Source of the DNA: Sorangium aterium
GTDB lineage: Bacteria; Myxococcota_A; Polyangia; Polyangiales; Polyangiaceae
Direction of reading: 5' to 3'
DNA: 64,000 nt
Assembly: GCF_028368935.1 (NCBI RefSeq)
Contig: NZ_JAQNDK010000001.1
Coordinates: forward strand, 1,984,001 to 2,048,000
The notes below the pieces were generated by a model that was not told the DNA's origin, did no database searches, and was given only the letters and a program-made list of their open reading frames with translations. Within the stretch, counting starts at the first letter, position 1. Each line of letters begins with the position of its first letter. Of the stretch, positions 61,328 through 64,000 are shown piece by piece. The translations under genes were made by a program, and so were the position numbers.

Positions 61328-62305
61328 GTGGAGAGCAAGACCAAGAACACGAAGTCACGCCCGCAGATCGCCGCCATGGTCGCCAGAGCGTTTGGCGGCA
61401 TGGCGCTCGCGGGCGGCGAAGACGCCGTGGCTGAGCTGAAAGACGGCTGGTTCAATGCGGCTTACAGCGTCCGGCTCGCCGATGGCCGGGAGGTCATCCT
61501 CAAGATCGCGCCGCCCAGAGATGCGGAGGTCATGTTCTATGAGAAGAACATCATGACCACCGAGGTCGCCGCCATGCGCCTGGTCCGGCGAAACCCGGCC
61601 ATCCCGGTGCCCCAGATCTACCATTTCGACGACGCTCGCGACCTGTGCGACTCGGACTACTTCTTCATGGAGAAGATCGCCGGGGGCAACCTCGAGCACG
61701 TGAAGTCGAGCCTCTCCCCCGAGACGCAGGCGTCCATCGACCTGCACATCGGCGAGATCGTCCGGGAGATCAACGGCTTCACCGGCACCTATTTTGGTTA
61801 CGATGGGAACCCGGACCTGCGCGCGAGCACCTGGAGAGAGGCGTTCATCAAGATCATGGAGTCGGTGCTGGAAGACGGCGCCCGGAAAGGCGTGGTGTAT
61901 GACCAGGGCTACGACGAGATCCGCGCCGCCGTCCTCAGGCACGCCCCCGCGCTGGAGGAGGTCGCCACGCCCCGCCTCGTCCACTGGGACGTCTGGAACC
62001 CCAATGTCTTCGTCAAGGAAGGCAGGGTCACCGGCATCATCGACTTCGAGAGGGCGCTCTGGGCCGATCCCTTGATGGAGGCCCAGTTCCGGCTGCTCTC
62101 CTCCGAGGGCATCAACAGCAGCATGCGCGGCTATGGCAAGACTTCCTTCACCTTCGAAGAAGAGCGAAGGTGCCGCCTCTACTCGCTGCACCTCGCCCTC
62201 GTCATGAACACGGAGTGTTATTACCGCAACTACGACACCAACTTCGTCCTCGACCTCTCCAGGCAGTGGATGGGCGAACACATGGCCTGGCTGAGCGCAA
62301 ACTGA
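61328..62305 (+). CDS. Aminoglycoside-phosphotransferase-family kinase (APH-like)
   Basis: A 325-residue protein-kinase-fold small-molecule kinase. The catalytic loop LVHWDVWNPNVFV contains the HxDxxxxN motif and IIDFERALWADP the metal-binding D. The front has the Lys-bearing strand REVILKIAPP. GTG 61328 follows GAAGGAAG and is favoured over an ATG at 61277. The substrate is unknown; members act on aminoglycosides, macrolides, choline or metabolites. It is tightly coupled to a MATE exporter gene (6 bp gap), which suggests a modify-and-export pair. Confidence 0.85.
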   Translation: MESKTKNTKSRPQIAAMVARAFGGMALAGGEDAVAELKDGWFNAAYSVRLADGREVILKIAPPRDAEVMFYEKNIMTTEVAAMRLVRRNPAIPVPQIYHFDDARDLCDSDYFFMEKIAGGNLEHVKSSLSPETQASIDLHIGEIVREINGFTGTYFGYDGNPDLRASTWREAFIKIMESVLEDGARKGVVYDQGYDEIRAAVLRHAPALEEVATPRLVHWDVWNPNVFVKEGRVTGIIDFERALWADPLMEAQFRLLSSEGINSSMRGYGKTSFTFEEERRCRLYSLHLALVMNTECYYRNYDTNFVLDLSRQWMGEHMAWLSAN

Positions 62306-62311
62306 ACGCTC

Positions 62312-63676
62312 ATGGGCGAGAGCTCCAGGGTTGAAAGTCTGGGGACCGAGCGGGTCGGGAAGCTGCTGCTGGAGATGTCTTCCCAGACAACGCTCTCGCT
62401 GCTGGTCTATGCCATCTACAGCCTCACGGACATCTACTTTCTCTCCGTGGGCGTCAACTCGCTGGCCGCCGCCGCGGCCTCGATCATCTCGCCGGTCCTG
62501 ATCGCCCTCGGCGCCGTCGCCACGACCGTCGGGGCCGGCGGCGCCTCGGTGGTCTCGAGGGCGCTCGGCGAGCAGGACATGGAGAAGGCCTCCCGGACGG
62601 TGGCAAACACCTTCCTGATCTTCTGGACGGCGGCGATCACCATCACGGTCCTGGGCTCGGTCTTCATCGAGCCGATCGTCCATCTGCTCGGGGCCACCGA
62701 CAGCATCGCGCCCTATGCCATCGAGTACGGGCGGATCATCTTCCTCGGCGCCATCGCCGGCACCGGCTACTCGGCCATCGTCAGGGCGGACGGCAACGCC
62801 AGGTACTCGACCGCCCAGTGGATCATCCCCATCTGCGTCAACATCGCCCTGTGCTGGCTCTTCATCATCGTCTTGCAGATGGGCGTCTCGGGCGCTGCCC
62901 TGGCGACGGTCTGTTGCCAGGCGACCTCGGCTGGGATGGGTGTCCACTTCTTCTTTTTCAGGAGGAACCGCTCCTATCGCATCAAGGCGTCTTATTTCAA
63001 GCCGGACTTGCCCATCATCATCGAGGTGGTGACGATCGGGTCCCCCTCGCTCATCAAGAGCGCCAGCGTCGGCCTGATCGCCATCATCACCAACAACCTG
63101 CTCAGGCTGATCGGCGGCGACAGCGCCCTGAGCGTGTTCGCGATCGTCGGCCGGCTCTACTCCGGGCTGATCGCGCCGCTGACCGGCATCGTCCAGGGGA
63201 TGCAGCCGCTGGTGGGGTACAACTTCGGCCAGAAGAAGCTCGAGCGGGTACGGGAGGCCATCCGGCTCTCCCTTGGCGCCGCGGTCGCCTATGGATCGCT
63301 CGTCTGCGGCGTCTGCCTGGTGATGCCGGCTGCGCTGATCGCCCTGCTGTCCAGGGAGAGCGCGATCATCGCCGAAGGGCAGACCGCGTTGCGGCTGCTG
63401 GCGCTCTCCTACCCGCTTGCCGGCGTGGCCATGGTCACGGCGGCCTCGTTCCAGTCGGTCGGCCGGGCCAAGGAGGCGCTGCTGCTCACCCTCGGGGGCA
63501 TCCTCCTGGTCAAGCTGCCGGTGCTGCTGCTGGCCTCCCGCCTGTTCTCCCTGACCGGTATCTGGGCCTCCGAGGCGATCTCGGAGCTGATTCTTTGCAT
63601 CGTCTCCTTCCTCTTTCTGAAGAATAGCCACGCTGGTTCTGGGCATGGCATGGCAAGAGCGCCTGACGCCGGCTGA
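62312..63676 (+). CDS. MATE-family efflux transporter
   Basis: A 454-residue inner-membrane protein with 12 predicted TM helices in two six-helix halves. It uses a Na+ or H+ gradient to export cationic drugs or metabolites. Early YAIYSLTDIYFLSVGVNSLA and the central GVSGAALATVCCQATSAG are typical of the DinF/MepA-like branch. The C-half repeats the pattern (GIVQGMQPLVGYNFGQKK). ATG 62312 lies 6 bp after the APH-like stop, so the pair is an operon. Export of the product of the APH-like enzyme or of an unrelated toxic compound cannot be told apart. Confidence 0.9.
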   Translation: MGESSRVESLGTERVGKLLLEMSSQTTLSLLVYAIYSLTDIYFLSVGVNSLAAAAASIISPVLIALGAVATTVGAGGASVVSRALGEQDMEKASRTVANTFLIFWTAAITITVLGSVFIEPIVHLLGATDSIAPYAIEYGRIIFLGAIAGTGYSAIVRADGNARYSTAQWIIPICVNIALCWLFIIVLQMGVSGAALATVCCQATSAGMGVHFFFFRRNRSYRIKASYFKPDLPIIIEVVTIGSPSLIKSASVGLIAIITNNLLRLIGGDSALSVFAIVGRLYSGLIAPLTGIVQGMQPLVGYNFGQKKLERVREAIRLSLGAAVAYGSLVCGVCLVMPAALIALLSRESAIIAEGQTALRLLALSYPLAGVAMVTAASFQSVGRAKEALLLTLGGILLVKLPVLLLASRLFSLTGIWASEAISELILCIVSFLFLKNSHAGSGHGMARAPDAG

Positions 63677-63737
63677 GCCTGGCTCCAGGCCACCGAAATG
63701 CGGCGCAGAGTCCGTCTGCGCACCGCGAATGTGTCCG

Positions 63738-63767
63738 TTGACACTCGTCGCAAGGTGCGGCTATACA
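63738..63767 (+). promoter_or_regulatory. Sigma-70-like promoter of the GST gene
   Basis: TTGACA (63738-63743), 18 bp spacer, TATACA (63762-63767). Transcription would begin near 63774 and give a leader of about 108 bases before the GST start at 63882. It is one of the two closest matches to the housekeeping promoter consensus found in the window. Confidence 0.65.
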
Positions 63768-63881
63768 CTCGGCCATTCGCCTGCTGGCCGACACCGTTCA
63801 TTCAAAAACACAGCAGGTCCGGACGTAAGTAAACAGAAGCAACGAACCAGCCGCGGCGCGCGGCTGAGGAGGGAGGCATCG

Positions 63882-64000
63882 ATGAAGCTCTATGAGTTCG
63901 CTCCTACCCGCTCGATCCGTGTGCGCTGGGCGCTCCAGGAGCTGGGCGTGGACTTCGAGACCGTCCAGGTCAACCTCCGGGCCGGCGAGAATCGCCGCCC
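63882..64000 (+). CDS. Glutathione S-transferase (N-terminal part, runs off the window)
   Basis: The frame MKLYEFAPTRSIRVRWALQE continues LGVDFETVQVNLRAGENRR and is cut by the window end. This is the thioredoxin-like N-terminal domain of a glutathione S-transferase (start of beta1, Ser in the TRS loop, then helix 1). An excellent GAGGGAGG ribosome-binding site precedes the ATG at 63882. Only about 40 of some 200 residues are visible, so the class is not decidable. Confidence 0.8.
   Translation, partial: MKLYEFAPTRSIRVRWALQELGVDFETVQVNLRAGENRR

Noticed and set aside
61355-63646. A 763-codon minus-strand frame across the APH-like and MATE genes
   Set aside because: It spans two genes with clear catalytic and membrane signatures on the plus strand and shows only charged low-complexity sequence itself.

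Overview
This window is a piece of a very GC-rich chromosome (roughly 70% G+C by eye, strongly G/C at third codon positions). Its gene content points to a large-genome myxobacterium, most like Sorangium or a relative. The clues are many Gly/Ser/Thr-rich lipoproteins, DUF4215 Cys-rich repeats with a fibro-slime domain, AgmX/PglI-type C-terminal domains, an ALNPN-repeat lipoprotein, elaborate sensor kinases and STAS proteins, and abundant extracellular enzymes. No rRNA, tRNA, CRISPR array, insertion sequence or phage gene was recognised. The assignment rests on gene style, not on a database match.

Layout. 1-8.3 kb: end of an unknown gene, an astacin-like secreted protease (-), a bacterial-type PARG, a serine beta-lactamase-like lipoprotein, GlgC, aspartate-semialdehyde dehydrogenase, a DUF4406-like protein and an unknown protein (-). 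8.3-20 kb: a membrane STAS sensor (-), a GH5 glycanase lipoprotein with a 30-bp-repeat linker and a strong terminator (-), a DedA/VTT membrane protein (-), a DUF4215/fibro-slime lipoprotein, and a divergent pair made of a GAF protein with a decayed kinase half and a receiver-PAS-GAF histidine kinase. This is followed by over 1 kb of decayed DNA. 20-26.4 kb: a small secreted protein, a protein with carboxypeptidase-regulatory-like repeats and a VIT/VWA/AgmX lipoprotein. 26.4-26.6 kb: a large GTGGTC-repeat hairpin flanked by a 25-bp direct repeat. 26.6-35.5 kb: an oxidoreductase, the ALNPN-repeat lipoprotein, a lamin-tail plus rearranged PEP-synthase-like lipoprotein, an HExxH lipoprotein, a LanC-like protein and an SDR. 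35.7-41.5 kb: one 1917-residue lipoprotein of 16 CARDB repeats arranged in a three-repeat higher-order pattern.

41.5-49.9 kb: a ferritin-like remnant, an RBBP9/YdeN hydrolase, a propeptide-only paralogue of the first protease, an NAD(P)-binding SDR, a divergent polyol dehydrogenase/xylulokinase pair, a lipoprotein serpin, a MazF-like toxin without a visible antitoxin and a HEAT-repeat protein. 50-54.2 kb: a thiaminase-I-like lipoprotein, a MarR regulator and an AhpD-like protein that share the same operator-like sequence, a DUF6210 remnant, a VOC protein and an SGNH hydrolase. 54.2-64 kb: a TIR-nSTAND-transmembrane-WD40 protein, MsrB, an ATP-grasp protein, a frameshifted lipoprotein gene, an APH-like kinase with a MATE exporter, and the start of a glutathione S-transferase.

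Most genes stand alone, and many neighbours are convergent or divergent. The groupings best supported by spacing and sequence are APH-MATE (6-bp gap), MarR-AhpD (shared operator), the divergent polyol dehydrogenase/xylulokinase pair, and asd with the DUF4406-like gene (9-bp gap). The most distinctive observations are the repeat-flanked hairpin at 26.35-26.62 kb, the period-3 CARDB array, the exported lamin-tail/PPDK-like fusion, the stand-alone propeptide paralogue, the MarR operator pair and the TIR-STAND-WD40 protein.
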